A DNA stretch of 64,000 bases, taken from positions 1-64,000 of the forward strand of contig JAPOYJ010000020.1 in the NCBI GenBank assembly GCA_026706635.1, read 5' to 3'. The stretch comes from Gemmatimonadota bacterium. Its GTDB lineage: Bacteria > Gemmatimonadota > Gemmatimonadetes > Longimicrobiales > Gaopeijiaceae. The notes under the pieces are model-generated. The model made no database searches, was not told where the DNA came from, and worked only from the letters and a program-made list of their open reading frames with translations. This document shows positions 15,607 through 26,129 of the stretch, piece after piece; the first letter of the stretch is position 1; each line of letters begins with the position of its first letter. The position numbers were made by a program, and so were the translations under genes.

Positions 15607-16329
15607 GTGCCGCCGGAACCACACCCCGTGGTCGCCGCCGCCGCTGCTGGCACGCTACCCTCCTGGCATGTCGCCAGTGGGCGGCGCCGCGCCCACATGC
15701 AGCGCGTCGCAGAGCTTCTCGGCCGCTGGGCGCGGCGGATGGGCGCCGTAGAGGCAGAGGAGAGGAGGTGGCGCGCGGCGGGGCTGCTGCACGATGCGCT
15801 CCGAGGCGCCTCGCCTGCGGAGCTCCGCGAATTTCTGAAGCTGGCGGAGGGTGCGACCGACGGACGGGCGGCCGCTGCGGCCGGTCTCGCCGAGCTGAAG
15901 TCCGAGTGGTCGCGATTTCTCCCCCGGAGCCCCGGCGAGCTGCCTCCGGGGGCGTGGCACGGCCCGGCGGCTGCCGTCGCCCTCCGAGAGGACGGCGTCG
16001 AGGACTGGGAGCTCCTCCACGCGATCAGCTGGCACACGCTCGGCTCGAGGCGCTTCGGGCTCCTCGGAGGCGCCCTGTTCGCCGCCGACTTCCTCGACCC
16101 GGGACGCGACGACCCTACCGGGGTGCGCCGCGCTCTGCGGGAACGCGTGCCGCGCGATCCGACGAAGGTCATCCCGGAGGTGGTCCGCACGAAGTTAGAT
16201 TACCTTTCTCGCGTCGGGCGGTCGGTGCACCCGCAGACGGCCCGCTTTCTCGATTTTCTCGCCGACGGATGGCAGGGGGATGTAACCGTGCGCGCTGCTA
16301 GCGGTCCGTCAAGACCCGCGAACGGTTGA
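15607..16329 (+). CDS. HD-domain hydrolase, YqeK-like
   Basis: The 240-aa protein has the HD pattern RRRAHMQRVAELLG, LLHDAL, WHGPAAAVAL and ISWHTLGS, with the later FAADFLDPGR segment that is diagnostic of YqeK-type symmetrical Ap4A hydrolases. It probably degrades dinucleoside tetraphosphates. GTG 15607 is chosen because AAGGAG stands 8 bases before it; ATG 15589 is an in-frame alternative. Its stop overlaps the start of the LytR_C gene (TTGA). In many genomes yqeK neighbours a LytR protein and rsfS; only the LytR-like part is conserved here. Confidence 0.8.
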   Translation: MPPEPHPVVAAAAAGTLPSWHVASGRRRAHMQRVAELLGRWARRMGAVEAEERRWRAAGLLHDALRGASPAELREFLKLAEGATDGRAAAAAGLAELKSEWSRFLPRSPGELPPGAWHGPAAAVALREDGVEDWELLHAISWHTLGSRRFGLLGGALFAADFLDPGRDDPTGVRRALRERVPRDPTKVIPEVVRTKLDYLSRVGRSVHPQTARFLDFLADGWQGDVTVRAASGPSRPANG

Positions 16330-16841
16330 GTATCTGGCGGGCGTTCCGGAGGGCCACCGAGGTGGTGGTGCTGGCGGCGGTGCTGCTTCTTGCGGGCTCG
16401 GCGATCCACCAGTGGATCCCCGACGGCGAGGTCGGGGTGAGCCACGATTCGCCCCCGGGCCGGGTCGAGCGGATCACGGTCGAGGTCAGGAACGCCGGTG
16501 GAGTGCAGGGGATGGCCCGCTCGGCAACCGACTTCCTGCGCGGCGCTGGCTATGACGTCGTCACGCTCGGCAACGCGGAGAGCTTCGACCAGGATCGGTC
16601 GGTCGTGATCGACAGGGTGGGCGAGATGCGGATGGCGCGACTGGTAGCTGAGACGCTGGGCGTGGATAGCGTGATCAGCGAGCCCGACCCCGAGCTCTTC
16701 GTGGACGTGACGGTGCGCCTGGGCGCCGAGTGGGCCCCGCCGGAGGCGCCCCGCCCCCAGCCGGCGAGTGGCGGCGGGGGGCGCGGTTCGGCTCGCACGC
16801 TGATGTGCGGAGTTACGAGCGACGGCGACGGGGATTCGTAG
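16326..16841 (+). CDS. LytR C-terminal-domain protein, membrane-anchored
   Basis: The 171-aa protein has one N-terminal membrane helix (VVVLAAVLLLAGSAI, about 13-28) and then a LytR_C domain (ITVEVRNAGGVQGMARSAT through DPELFVDVTVRLG). This domain occurs at the end of LytR-CpsA-Psr cell-wall ligases, but here the catalytic domain is missing, so its function is unclear. The start TTG 16326 overlaps the preceding stop, and lepB starts two bases after its end; the three genes form one operon. Confidence 0.75.
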   Translation: MSIWRAFRRATEVVVLAAVLLLAGSAIHQWIPDGEVGVSHDSPPGRVERITVEVRNAGGVQGMARSATDFLRGAGYDVVTLGNAESFDQDRSVVIDRVGEMRMARLVAETLGVDSVISEPDPELFVDVTVRLGAEWAPPEAPRPQPASGGGGRGSARTLMCGVTSDGDGDS

Positions 16842-16843
16842 CG

Positions 16844-17590
16844 GTGGGTGCCAGGAAGGCCGGGGGGCGATCGCGGAGGCGCGGTGCCGGGGGGGCCGAC
16901 GGCCGGAGAGAAAGGCGGGGAGGGCCACTTCGCGAGTGGGTCAAGCTGCTGCTCCAGGTCGTCGTCATCTTCTTCGTCCTCCGCACCTTCGTCGCCCAGG
17001 GCTTCGTGATCACCTCCGGGTCGATGAAGGAGACGCTCCTGGTGGGCGACTTCGTGGTCGTCAACCGGATGGCGATAGGTTCGCGGGTACCCTTCACCGA
17101 CATGCGCATCCCCGGGTACTCCGGGCCCCGCAGGGGCGATGTCCTGGTCTTCGATCCCCACCACGAGGACACGCTGACGCTGGTCAAGCGCCTCGTCGGG
17201 ATGCCGGGCGACACCATCGAGATGCGCCAGAAGGTGCTCTACCTGAATGGCGAGCCCTACCAGGAGCCGTACGTCGTGACGACCGACGCACCCGACGAGT
17301 TCGATCCGATCATGCGCTGGCAGCGCGAATACCTGGTCGGCGAGGCGACCGACGACTATCTGCCCACCCGCGACAACTGGGGCCCCATCGCGATCCCCCC
17401 GGGGATGCACCTCATGCTCGGCGACAACCGGGACGCGAGCTACGATTCGCGCTACTGGGGGCTCCTCGAGGGGTGGCGCTTCGAGGGGCGGGCGGTCGCG
17501 ATCTACTACTCCTACGACAGCGAGTCGATGCGGCCCTTTCCGTGGGTTCGCGAGATGCGGGCGGGGCGCATCTTCGACCGGATCAGGTAG
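16844..17590 (+). CDS. lepB: Signal peptidase I
   Basis: The 248-aa protein has a basic N-terminus, one membrane helix (LLLQVVVIFFVLRTFV, about 35-50) and the catalytic Ser60 in ITSGSMKETL and Lys115 in LVKRLVGMPGD, with the later GDNRDASYDSRYWG box. It removes signal peptides from exported proteins outside the inner membrane; this fits the many signal peptides in the window. GTG 16844 sits two bases after the upstream stop; the extra frame before it overlaps the LytR_C gene. Confidence 0.93.
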   Translation: MGARKAGGRSRRRGAGGADGRRERRGGPLREWVKLLLQVVVIFFVLRTFVAQGFVITSGSMKETLLVGDFVVVNRMAIGSRVPFTDMRIPGYSGPRRGDVLVFDPHHEDTLTLVKRLVGMPGDTIEMRQKVLYLNGEPYQEPYVVTTDAPDEFDPIMRWQREYLVGEATDDYLPTRDNWGPIAIPPGMHLMLGDNRDASYDSRYWGLLEGWRFEGRAVAIYYSYDSESMRPFPWVREMRAGRIFDRIR

Positions 17591-17610
17591 CGACGGCGCT
17601 CCCTGCCGTG

Positions 17611-18681
17611 CTACAGCGCCGACGGGCGGCGCCCCACCTTTGCGGCCCGCAGCTGTCCGCAGGCGGCATCGATGTCGCGGCCCCTCGGCGCGCGCGCCTC
17701 GGCCGCCACCCCTGCCTCGCGCAGTCCGTCGCGGAAGGCCCGCACCCGCTGCGGCGCACTCGGCCGCCACTCCATGTAGGGGATCGGATTGAAGGGGATG
17801 AGGTTGACGAAGGCAGCGACGCGAAGAGCCAGCTCGGCCAGCGGGCGGATCAGCGACACTTCGTCGTTCACCCCCCGGATCATCGTGTACTCGAAGGTGA
17901 CTCGCCGTCCGCCGCTGCGACTGAACTCCTCGAGCGCGACGATGAGCTCGTCCAGCGGATAGCGCCTCTCCAGCGGAATCAGCTCGGCCCTAAGCGACGA
18001 CACCGGCGCGTGCAGCGATAGGGCGAGACGGAACTGCTCCGGCCGGGCCGCCAGTGCCGCGATCCCCGGTATCACCCCAACGGTCGATACGGTAATGCGG
18101 CGCGCGCCTACTCCGTAGCCGGAGTTCAGCACCGTCAGGGCGGGAAGGACAGCCTTGCGGTTGGCGAGTGGCTCGCCCATCCCCATGAACACGATGTTCG
18201 TGATCGTGCCGAGCTCCCGTGTCGCCGCCCATCTGGCCGAGGCGCGGTACTGGCCGACGATTTCGGCGGTGGAGAGCTGGCGACCGAAGCCCGACCAGCC
18301 GGTCGCGCAGAAGCGGCAGGCGAGGGCGCACCCCGCCTGCGAGGAGATGCAGAGCGTCAGGCGTCTGCCAGAGGGGATCAGGACGCTCTCCACAACCTCG
18401 CCGTCCCCGAGGCTCCAGAGGTGCTTGACGGTGCCGTCGACCGACTCCGAGACCGTGTGCTCCCTCGGCTCCTCGAGGCGGAAGCGCTCCTCCAGCGCGT
18501 CGCGCTCGCGCAGCGGGAGATTCCGCATCTGGGCGAAGGAGCACGTCTGGCCGCCCTGGATCCACTCCACGAGCTGCCGCGCCCGGTACCCCGGCTCTCC
18601 TCGCTCACGGAAGTGCTCGGCGGCGACGTTGTGCAGGTCGTCGGGCACAAGTCCCAGCAGATTGGGTCGGGCTCGGGTCAC
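17611..18681 (-). CDS. rlmN: Dual-specificity RNA methyltransferase RlmN
   Basis: The 356-aa radical-SAM enzyme methylates C2 of adenine 2503 in 23S rRNA and A37 of some tRNAs. The cluster motif C118-x3-C122-x2-C125 (CALACRFC) is present, as are the GMGEPLANRKAV glycine motif, RITVSTVG, LALSLHAP and the C-terminal methyl-carrying cysteine in DIDAACGQL. Length is normal. It is convergent with lepB (20 bases apart) and divergent from aspS. Confidence 0.95.
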   Translation of the reverse strand: MTRARPNLLGLVPDDLHNVAAEHFRERGEPGYRARQLVEWIQGGQTCSFAQMRNLPLRERDALEERFRLEEPREHTVSESVDGTVKHLWSLGDGEVVESVLIPSGRRLTLCISSQAGCALACRFCATGWSGFGRQLSTAEIVGQYRASARWAATRELGTITNIVFMGMGEPLANRKAVLPALTVLNSGYGVGARRITVSTVGVIPGIAALAARPEQFRLALSLHAPVSSLRAELIPLERRYPLDELIVALEEFSRSGGRRVTFEYTMIRGVNDEVSLIRPLAELALRVAAFVNLIPFNPIPYMEWRPSAPQRVRAFRDGLREAGVAAEARAPRGRDIDAACGQLRAAKVGRRPSAL

Positions 18682-18865
18682 GGGGTGCGAGGCTCCGTCA
18701 GCTCCAGTCGATGGGCGCCGATTCTTGATGGCCGCTCGAAGCGGTCGTTAAGTTAACGGCCCCGCCGTGGGCGTGCCCCGCATGGGCCTCCCCCCGCGTG
18801 CCGCCGCCCCGATCACTCCTGGAGCAAGGCAACTGTCGACCAGAGGGCCAGAAGGTGTCACCGCC

Positions 18866-20611
18866 ATGCGCTCCGCCGAGGTTGGCAGGGTGGACCCTTC
18901 GCTTGCCGGTCGCGAGGTCAGGCTGGTCGGGTGGGTGCACCGCAGACGGAAGCTGGGCGGTCTCTCCTTCGTCGATCTGCGGGACCGTTCGGGGGTGCTC
19001 CAGATATCCATCGGGCCCGAGTGGTCGTCTCCCGAGACGATCGAGGCGGCGGGCTCCCTTGGCCCCGAGGATGTGATCCGCGTCCGCGGGCTGGTGCAGG
19101 AGCGCCCGGAGGAGGCGCGCAATCCCGATATGGCCACTGGCGACATGGAGCTTCGCGCTACCGCCCTCGAGGTGCTGAACCGGGCGCGAACCCCCGAAAT
19201 CCCGGTTTACCTTCCCCCGGAGGAGGAGCTCCCCTCGGAGAAGCTCCGCCTTCGCCACCGGGTGCTGGACCTGCGCCGGGGAGAGCTGCAGGAGTGCCTC
19301 GCGCTTCGCCACCGCATACTGCTGGCCGTGCGGCGCTACTTCGACCGCCGGGGCTTTCTCGAGATCGAGACGCCGATTCTGACCAAGCCGACGCCCGAGG
19401 GCGCGCGCGACTTCCTGGTGCCCAGCCGTCTTCACCGGGGCGAGTTCTTCGCCCTCCCGCAGAGCCCCCAGCTCTACAAGCAGCTCCTGATGGTTGCCGG
19501 ACTGGACCGCTACCTGCAGATCGCCCGCTGCTTTCGCGACGAGGATCTGCGCGCCGACAGGCAGCCCGAGTTCACGCAGATCGATGTCGAGGCCTCCTTC
19601 GTGGAGCCGGGCGACATCTACCGGTGGTGCGAGGGACTGATGGCCGAGCTGGCGCCGCTCGCCGGGATCGGCGCCGAGACGCCCTTTCGGAGGATGAGCT
19701 ATCGCGATGCGATCGAGAGCTACGGGAGCGACCGGCCGGACCTGCGGCACGGCTATCCGATCGCCGACCTGACCCCGGTGCTGGGCGAGCTCGGGTCGAC
19801 CATTCTCCGTCGCGCGGTCGCCGAGGGGGGGCGCATCCGGGGTCTGCGCCTGAGTGGTGGCTCACGCCTGACGAGGCGACAGATCGGCGGGATCGAGGAT
19901 GCGGCCAAGGCCGCCGGGGCGCCGGGGCTCCTCTGGGCCAAGATCTCCGAGGGGGGCGCCACCGGTCCGCTGGGACGCTTCTTCGGCGACGACACCGGGG
20001 CCCGCCTCGGCATGGAGGCGGGCGACCTGCTCCTGGCTGCGGCTGGGGGCGACAGGGTGACTTCGCCTGCGCTCGCCGCTGCCCGCAGCGCGGCCATCTC
20101 GGCGCTCGCCCCCCCGATGGTCGTGGAGGACGCGTGGCTCTGGGTGACCGACTTCCCCCTCTTCGAGGAGGCCGACGACGGCGCCCTGGCCGCGAACCAC
20201 CACCCCTTCGTGCAGCCGCACCCCGACGACATCCACCTCCTCGACTCGGACCCGCTCTCGGTGCGGGGGATGGCCTACGACCTCGTCTACAACGGGACCG
20301 AGCTCGGGTCGGGGAGCATCAGGCCGCACGACGCCGAGCTGCAGACCAGGATCCTGGGACTCCTCGGGGTGGAACCCGACGAGATCGCCGTCAAGTTCGG
20401 CTTCCTCCTGGAGGCGCTGGGATCGGGTGCTCCCCCGCACGGCGGAATCGCGCTGGGCGCGGACCGGCTGGTGGCTCAATTCGCCGGACGGGCCAGCCTG
20501 CGCGATGTGATCGCCTTTCCGAAGACGACCACCGCGCGAGCCTCCTTCGAGGGCGCTCCCACACCTGTTGCCTCCGACGAGCTGGCAGCGCTGGGGATCG
20601 TGCCGAAGTGA
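18866..20611 (+). CDS. aspS: Aspartyl-tRNA synthetase
   Basis: The 581-aa class II synthetase has an OB-fold anticodon domain (about 1-110, [24 protein letters not shown]), motif 2 ([19 protein letters not shown]), the bacterial GAD insertion domain (about 270-400) and motif 3 ([13 protein letters not shown]). It charges tRNA-Asp. ATG 18866 is chosen because the family begins about 15 residues before the OB fold; the frame upstream is extra. It overlaps phoH (GTGA), starting an aspS-phoH-pgpH operon. Whether it also charges tRNA-Asn cannot be told. Confidence 0.95.
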   Translation: MRSAEVGRVDPSLAGREVRLVGWVHRRRKLGGLSFVDLRDRSGVLQISIGPEWSSPETIEAAGSLGPEDVIRVRGLVQERPEEARNPDMATGDMELRATALEVLNRARTPEIPVYLPPEEELPSEKLRLRHRVLDLRRGELQECLALRHRILLAVRRYFDRRGFLEIETPILTKPTPEGARDFLVPSRLHRGEFFALPQSPQLYKQLLMVAGLDRYLQIARCFRDEDLRADRQPEFTQIDVEASFVEPGDIYRWCEGLMAELAPLAGIGAETPFRRMSYRDAIESYGSDRPDLRHGYPIADLTPVLGELGSTILRRAVAEGGRIRGLRLSGGSRLTRRQIGGIEDAAKAAGAPGLLWAKISEGGATGPLGRFFGDDTGARLGMEAGDLLLAAAGGDRVTSPALAAARSAAISALAPPMVVEDAWLWVTDFPLFEEADDGALAANHHPFVQPHPDDIHLLDSDPLSVRGMAYDLVYNGTELGSGSIRPHDAELQTRILGLLGVEPDEIAVKFGFLLEALGSGAPPHGGIALGADRLVAQFAGRASLRDVIAFPKTTTARASFEGAPTPVASDELAALGIVPK

Positions 20612-21627
20612 CGGCGACGAAGGCGCCGCCAACGGTCGACCAGCTCCTGGACGCCGAGGGTGCCGACCACTTCCTCCTGGCCGGGGTGGGGGACGCCAAC
20701 CTGCGCGAGGTGGAGTCGCTCTTCGGCGTGCAAGTGGTGCTGCGCGGCGACGCCGTCCGCCTCTCGGGCGAGGAGGAACTCGTGGCGGCCTCGGCTCCCG
20801 TTGTCGAGCACATGATCGGACTCGCACGCCTGGGGCGGAGCATCGGCGTCGCCGACGTGGGGCGCTTTGCCGCCGCCGGGGCGAGCGGAGGTAGGAGAGC
20901 GGCGACCTTCGCCACGCCGGAGCGCGACCGTGCACTCCAGATCGCGGTACCGGGGGCGCGGCGCGTGATAAGGGCCCGCTCCGAGGGGCAGCGAGCGTAC
21001 CTGCGGGCACTCTCCGAGTCGGACATCGTGATCGCGATCGGCCCGGCCGGCACCGGCAAGACCTACCTCGCGGTGGCGAGCGCGGTCGACGCACTGCTGC
21101 GGAAGCGAGTGAGGCGGATCATCCTGGCCCGGCCAGCGGTCGAGGCGGGGGAGAACCTGGGCTTCCTCCCCGGGGATCTGCAGGAGAAGGTCGATCCGTA
21201 CCTGCGCCCCCTCTACGACGCCCTGGAGGACATGATGCCCCCGGCGCGGGTGCGCCGCGGCATCGCCGAGCGAGTGATCGAGATCGCGCCGCTGGCGTAC
21301 ATGCGGGGACGCACGATCTCGGACGCCTTCGCGATTCTGGACGAGGCCCAGAACGCCACCGCGGCCCAGATGAAGATGTTCCTGACGCGCATAGGGGTGA
21401 GCTCGCGTGTCGTCATCACCGGCGACAAGACCCAGATCGACCTCCCGCCCTCGCAGGTGTCGGGTCTGGTCCAGGTGGAGGAGATCCTCTCCCAGGTCGA
21501 CGGAATCGACTTCGTATACCTCGACGAAAGCGACGTGACCCGCCATCGCCTCGTCAAGCGGATAGTGCGCGCCTACGCCGCCGCCGACGAGCGCCAGCCG
21601 GAGCTGGCCAGCGATGGAGGGGAGTAG
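20608..21627 (+). CDS. phoH: PhoH-family ATPase (PhoH-like, YbeZ)
   Basis: The 339-aa protein has a KH-like N-terminal region (about 10-95) and a P-loop domain with Walker A GPAGTGKT at 145-152, [19 protein letters not shown] and Walker [11 protein letters not shown], followed by [12 protein letters not shown]. PhoH/YbeZ proteins are nucleic-acid-linked NTPases that work with the endoribonuclease YbeY in ribosome-related RNA metabolism. GTG 20608 overlaps the aspS stop, and the end overlaps pgpH by 14 bases. ybeY, normally close, lies 4.7 kb away behind an insertion. Confidence 0.92.
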   Translation: MTATKAPPTVDQLLDAEGADHFLLAGVGDANLREVESLFGVQVVLRGDAVRLSGEEELVAASAPVVEHMIGLARLGRSIGVADVGRFAAAGASGGRRAATFATPERDRALQIAVPGARRVIRARSEGQRAYLRALSESDIVIAIGPAGTGKTYLAVASAVDALLRKRVRRIILARPAVEAGENLGFLPGDLQEKVDPYLRPLYDALEDMMPPARVRRGIAERVIEIAPLAYMRGRTISDAFAILDEAQNATAAQMKMFLTRIGVSSRVVITGDKTQIDLPPSQVSGLVQVEEILSQVDGIDFVYLDESDVTRHRLVKRIVRAYAAADERQPELASDGGE

Positions 21628-23797
21628 CCGCAGTCCGCTCTCGCGGGCTCCGGAGCGGGTCTGGCCCGAGGGGATTCTGCACCACGGCGCCAGACTCTGC
21701 CTCCTCCTCCTCCTAGCCGGGGGGCTGGTGGTGCTGTACCCCACCGGTCCGGGAGTCAAGGTGGGGCGCTACGAGGCCGGGACCGTCGCCGACCGGAGCG
21801 TGATAGCCCAGGTCGACTTCCAGGTGCTCAAGGACTCGGCCCACCTGCGTCGCGAGCGGGACGAGGCGGCCGACGCGGTGACCCCCACCTTCATCTACCG
21901 GCCGAGCGCGGTCGACTCCACCCTGGCTTCGCTCGCGAGGATCTTCGGCACCATCGATTCGGCGGCCTCCCTGGAGGGTGCCGCGGGAACGACCGCGGCG
22001 CTCTCGGCCGCGGGGATAGACGCGACCGCCGAGGAGGTCGACATCCTCTCCGGCCGCGCTCGCGCGGCCCGGCTGCACGAGACCGCGAAGGCGGCGGTGC
22101 GATCGCTGGCCCCTCTCGGCGTCGTCTCCCCGGAAGCGGCCGCCGAGCTGACGGCAGACTCGGTGCGCGTGGCCGACGGGACGGACGAGGGGGTCGTGGC
22201 GGCGAGCTCGCTCCTGACCGCGAGGGACTTCTACGATCGCGCCCTCGCCACCCTCGCCGACGATGCCGAGGCGAGCCTGCTGCGACTCCTCCTGGCGAGG
22301 AGCCTGACCCCCAGCCTGGTACCGGACGTGGGGCGAAACGCCCGCGAGCGGGCGGTGGCGCGCAACGCGGTGGCGATAGTCGAGTACGGGATCCTCGAAG
22401 GCGAAGCAATCGTGCGCGCGAACGAGCGGATCGGCAGCGAGGAGCTACGCAAGGTGGAGGCGTACCGCGACCGCCTCAGGGCGATTGGGGTCGGTGTCGA
22501 CAGCTCGAACGTCGTCGGCAACGTAGGCGCCTTCGTCGTCAACGCGATGCTGCTGGCGATCTTCGGGGTGCTCCTCTACTTCTTCCGCCCCAGGATCTAC
22601 TGTTCCTTCCGCGCGGTCGCAGCGGTGGTCGGAGTACTGGCGGCCTACCATCTGGCCGGCAAGGCGATTGGGGCGCTGGAGGCACCCCCGGTGGCGATGC
22701 CGATCGCCTTCCTCTCGGTGGCGCTCTCGGTGCTCTGGGGCGGTCGGCTGGCGGTCCTGGCGACGGTGGTGGCCTGCACCCTGACGGTGGTGCAGGAGCC
22801 GTTCGAGTCGGTGCAGACATTCGTCGTGCTGATGACTGGCGGGTCGGCGGCCGCGCTCTCGGTGCGGGCCTTCCGCAGGCTGGCCCAGACGTGGGCGTTC
22901 ATCGCCATCACCGCCCTGGCGTTTGCTACCGTCCTCCTGGCCTTTCATCTGCAGGGTGCCGACATGGACTTCTGGCCAACCCTCGGCTGGGTTGCCGGGA
23001 GCACCGTTGTGGGGGCTATTCTGGCGATCGGGTTCGTGCCTGTCCTGGAGCTGGCGACCGGAGTCGTCACCGATCAGACGCTCGCTGGGTGGGCCGATGC
23101 AAACCGTCCGCTGATGCGCCGTCTGGCGGTCGAGGCGCCGGGCACCTTCGCCCACACGATACAGACGGCCAATCTCGCCGAGGCGGGCGCGGAGGCGATC
23201 GGGGGCAGTGGGCTGCTCTGCCGCGCCGGTGTCTACTACCACGATGTGGGCAAGCTGGCGCAACCACGGTACTTCATCGAGAACCAGGATGGCGAGAATC
23301 CGCACGACCAGCTCGATCCCGCCCAGTCGGCAGCGATTCTGAGGGACCATGTGGCCGAGGGTGTGAAGCTGGCCCGGCGGGAGCGCGTGCCCGAGGTGCT
23401 TGTCGACTTCATCAGGGAGCACCACGGCGACCAGAAAATCGGCTTCTTCCTGCACGGCGCCCGCGAGCTCGCCGAGGCCGAGGGGCGAGATGCCCCCGAT
23501 CCGGACGCGTTCCGCTACGATGGGCCGAGGCCACGCACCCGCGAGACCGCGATTGTCATGTTGGCCGATTCCTGCGAGTCGGCGGCGCGGGCGCTCGGCT
23601 CGCCGACCGAGGAGCGACTGACCGAGCTGGTGGACCAGATCTTCGCCACCAAGGCGGGCGACGGGCAGCTGGACGACTGTCCGCTGACCTTCCAGGATCT
23701 GGAGGTGCTCAGGCGGCGCTTCGTGAGCTTCCTGCGCGCGAGCTACCACGGCCGCATCGCCTACCCTGGGAGCCATCCGCAGCCGGGAGGGGGCTAG
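21614..23797 (+). CDS. pgpH: 7TM-HD membrane phosphodiesterase, PgpH-like
   Basis: The 727-aa protein has an N-terminal helix ([14 protein letters not shown]), a large extracytoplasmic 7TMR-HDED domain (about 45-290), seven membrane helices (about 295-490) and a cytoplasmic HD domain with [17 protein letters not shown] and YYHDVGKL. PgpH proteins hydrolyse cyclic di-AMP and so set turgor and wall signalling. The start overlaps phoH. Normal length; the HD metal residues look intact. Confidence 0.92.
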   Translation: MEGSSRSPLSRAPERVWPEGILHHGARLCLLLLLAGGLVVLYPTGPGVKVGRYEAGTVADRSVIAQVDFQVLKDSAHLRRERDEAADAVTPTFIYRPSAVDSTLASLARIFGTIDSAASLEGAAGTTAALSAAGIDATAEEVDILSGRARAARLHETAKAAVRSLAPLGVVSPEAAAELTADSVRVADGTDEGVVAASSLLTARDFYDRALATLADDAEASLLRLLLARSLTPSLVPDVGRNARERAVARNAVAIVEYGILEGEAIVRANERIGSEELRKVEAYRDRLRAIGVGVDSSNVVGNVGAFVVNAMLLAIFGVLLYFFRPRIYCSFRAVAAVVGVLAAYHLAGKAIGALEAPPVAMPIAFLSVALSVLWGGRLAVLATVVACTLTVVQEPFESVQTFVVLMTGGSAAALSVRAFRRLAQTWAFIAITALAFATVLLAFHLQGADMDFWPTLGWVAGSTVVGAILAIGFVPVLELATGVVTDQTLAGWADANRPLMRRLAVEAPGTFAHTIQTANLAEAGAEAIGGSGLLCRAGVYYHDVGKLAQPRYFIENQDGENPHDQLDPAQSAAILRDHVAEGVKLARRERVPEVLVDFIREHHGDQKIGFFLHGARELAEAEGRDAPDPDAFRYDGPRPRTRETAIVMLADSCESAARALGSPTEERLTELVDQIFATKAGDGQLDDCPLTFQDLEVLRRRFVSFLRASYHGRIAYPGSHPQPGGG

Positions 23798-23888
23798 CAG
23801 CGGCCGCAGGCCTCCACCCGGCGACGGCGAGACGCGCCCCACCCGGGGGCCGGAAACCGCCTTGCCTATGACCCTCGGGAAACCGGGA

Positions 23889-24620
23889 CTACTGGCAGCG
23901 CCGGTACCAGTCCTCGACGTGCTCCGGCAGCCCGTCGGACATGGGATGCGGCTCGCCCGCAACCGGCCCGCCCCCGCCGTCGGGCCACGTCCGGCGCTCG
24001 GCCTCGTACACGATGTCCTTGTAGAGGATGTACCCCGCCTTGCACCATGTCGTCTCGTGGAACGTGCGGTACCCCCGCGCGCACTCCGGAGGGTCCGGGC
24101 GCTCTGTCGTGAGCTCGCCCGCATCGTCGACGTAGTAGCCCGCCTCGGGGCGGTGGTACAGGCACAGCATGGGCCGCTCGCTCCGCTCGAAGACGTCCCG
24201 CACATACGCCGGGCCACGCTCCGGATCGAGCCGGAAGATGGTGCTCAGCACGTCGTTGGCCCCGCCCTCGTACAGCCGCAGCAGAAGGTCGAAGGCGCGG
24301 GCGTAGGGCTTGCCTCTCCGCGGACTCCTTGGGTCGGTGGACGCCGCACCCATCAGGGCGCGATCCGCGTTGTCGCGGACGTGCTCGGGTAGCGTGGCGT
24401 CGGCTGCCATCGCGGCCAGCCTGTCGGCGAAGGCGTCGAGCTCGGCCGGCGTGCGCGGCCCGGACGCCTGGCGGAGGATGGCGACGGCGGGGATGTGGGG
24501 CCGTTGCCAACTCAGCTCGCCGCGCTGCCGCTCCCGCTGCAGCTCCTCGAGCGCCGCTGTCACCGCCGCATCCTGGGCGCTCGCCGTCGTCGAAGGGATC
24601 AGCCAAGCCAGCGTCACCAA
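23889..24620 (-). CDS. Secreted protein of unknown function
   Basis: No known family is recognised. The product (about 243 aa) begins with a hydrophobic signal ending STTASAQ, then a helical region rich in Glu and Arg, then a cysteine-bearing C-terminal half (LCLYHRPEAGYYVDDAG, ECARGYRTFHETTWC). The start is uncertain: TTG 24620 is the first conventional codon that keeps a signal, but it lacks positive residues. The frame runs upstream through RPTKRTLTTIAA without ATG, GTG or TTG, after an AAAGGAA ribosome site, so CTG 24638 or another rare codon may be used. It follows the HExxH lipoprotein gene in the same direction. Confidence 0.65.
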   Translation of the reverse strand: MVTLAWLIPSTTASAQDAAVTAALEELQRERQRGELSWQRPHIPAVAILRQASGPRTPAELDAFADRLAAMAADATLPEHVRDNADRALMGAASTDPRSPRRGKPYARAFDLLLRLYEGGANDVLSTIFRLDPERGPAYVRDVFERSERPMLCLYHRPEAGYYVDDAGELTTERPDPPECARGYRTFHETTWCKAGYILYKDIVYEAERRTWPDGGGGPVAGEPHPMSDGLPEHVEDWYRRCQ

Positions 24621-24682
24621 GGCGGCTATCGTCGTCAGGGTCCTCTTCGTCGGTCGGTTCCTTTCTCCGGTTCTCCGGTTTG

Positions 24683-25972
24683 TCAGCAGCCGTTTTGGCC
24701 GCCGCTGTGGCCCGTGCCCGTCAGGGGCTTGTACCGCCAGCCTCCGTAGTACCAATGGGCGTCGCCATGGCTCCCGAAGGGGTCCTGTAAGGTCACGACG
24801 GCGGCCGCGAGGTCTTCGGCCACTTGGTACCACGTGTGCTCCAGAACGTCATCCACATGATCTTGACCGCCGACGGCCTCCTCGACGTGCCCCATCCAGC
24901 GACGGTTCACGACCCGGATGCAGTCGTTGAGGCTGTCCTGGTGCTTGTACTCGTGCGCCTCGACCAGCTCCCTGAAGCCGTTCAGCACGCCTACGGTCTT
25001 GCACGTCGTGTTGAGCACGTGCACGCCGCGCAGGACGTTCGACAGCCCGCATATCGTGTCGCCGGCCGGAATCGCATACGCGGGACCGCCGCTTCTCAGG
25101 TCGTTGTGCAACTTCATGTCCGCACGGCTGAGACTCGGGGTCCCCGCCAGATAGTAGCTCCCCGCCCACGGCCCGGTTCCCCGGCTGACTGACAGCTGGT
25201 AGCGGTTGAGTTCTCCCCCCGTGTAGATGCCCCACGCATTCGGCCACTCCGAAATCGAGTTGACCCACCTCGGGCTCGCGCTCTGCGTCTGGAGCCTCCA
25301 GTTGCGCGCGCCGACCTCCGCGGTGGCGCTGCCCCTCCACACCCGCTGCCCATGCTGCGGGCCCCCCTCCCGCCTGACCTCGAGCACGACCGTGCGGGTC
25401 TCGGTGGCGATTCCGCCCCACGTCATGCCGCTCCGGCCGGTCGCGGAGTAGCTGGAGCCCACCGCGGTGCGGCCACTCTCCAGCTTCCAGTCGAACCTCA
25501 GGGAGTCCGGATCGATCGTGGTCCTGTACACGCGGCAGGAGCCGTGGGAACCGCGCGTTGCCCCACGGCACTCCAGACCTATGTCTCTCCCGCCGCCTTC
25601 GCCTCCACAGTCGCCGCCCGCTTCGCAATGGTCGCAGTTCAGCTCCCCAGCCCCCGTGTTGCAGCAGCAGTAGCCGTTTTCCCTCGGCTTGCAGAAGCAG
25701 TGCGATTCGCACTTGTCCCAGCAGTCGTCGATGTCCTCGCACTCGAACCCCCCGCCCTCACTTGCCAGGGGGTCGCCGCCGGCCTCCAGCCCCTTGTCGA
25801 TGACGATCGAGCCGCCGGGACCGGCCGACACCCCCTCTGGAAGCTCGGGGCCGATCGCCTCGAGGAGCCCGTCGACGGGATCGAGCTCCTCGTCGAAGCA
25901 TCCAGAGAGCAGCGGGAGGCCAGCCAGCACGGCCAGCGGGAGGGCAGGGGGAGGGGTTCGGGTCGGTCGCAT
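24683..25972 (-). CDS. Cysteine-rich lipoprotein with HExxH metalloprotease-like motif
   Basis: The 429-aa protein starts at ATG 25972 with a clean GGAG site. The type II signal has lipobox LLSGC with Cys25. Residues 78-122 contain 11 cysteines, resembling a small disulphide-knot region. The rest is beta-rich, and residues 340-344 read HEYKH inside VEAHEYKHQDSLND, matching the HExxH zinc-binding motif of metallopeptidases; E363 or a later acidic residue could be the third ligand. No family is recognised; a surface protease is an inference from the motif alone. It pairs with the gene at 23889 on the opposite strand to its neighbours. Confidence 0.75.
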   Translation of the reverse strand: MRPTRTPPPALPLAVLAGLPLLSGCFDEELDPVDGLLEAIGPELPEGVSAGPGGSIVIDKGLEAGGDPLASEGGGFECEDIDDCWDKCESHCFCKPRENGYCCCNTGAGELNCDHCEAGGDCGGEGGGRDIGLECRGATRGSHGSCRVYRTTIDPDSLRFDWKLESGRTAVGSSYSATGRSGMTWGGIATETRTVVLEVRREGGPQHGQRVWRGSATAEVGARNWRLQTQSASPRWVNSISEWPNAWGIYTGGELNRYQLSVSRGTGPWAGSYYLAGTPSLSRADMKLHNDLRSGGPAYAIPAGDTICGLSNVLRGVHVLNTTCKTVGVLNGFRELVEAHEYKHQDSLNDCIRVVNRRWMGHVEEAVGGQDHVDDVLEHTWYQVAEDLAAAVVTLQDPFGSHGDAHWYYGGWRYKPLTGTGHSGGQNGC

Positions 25973-26129
25973 CGCCGGGGCTCCTTTCGCGGAAGGCGTT
26001 CTGTTCCAGGGCACGCGCGGCAAGGCCGGGCCGTTGTCCATAGGAAACGCCGGAAGGGGCGAAGCCCCCGCCTGTTCGCCGGGCGAGGCGCGGGCGGAAC
26101 TGGCCGCCCGACCCGCACAGGCCCTCTTC

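Noticed and set aside
16296-16322. CTAGCGGTCCGT near the end of the HD hydrolase gene
   Set aside because: Weak partial match to an element end, no hairpin or box; not listed as a copy.
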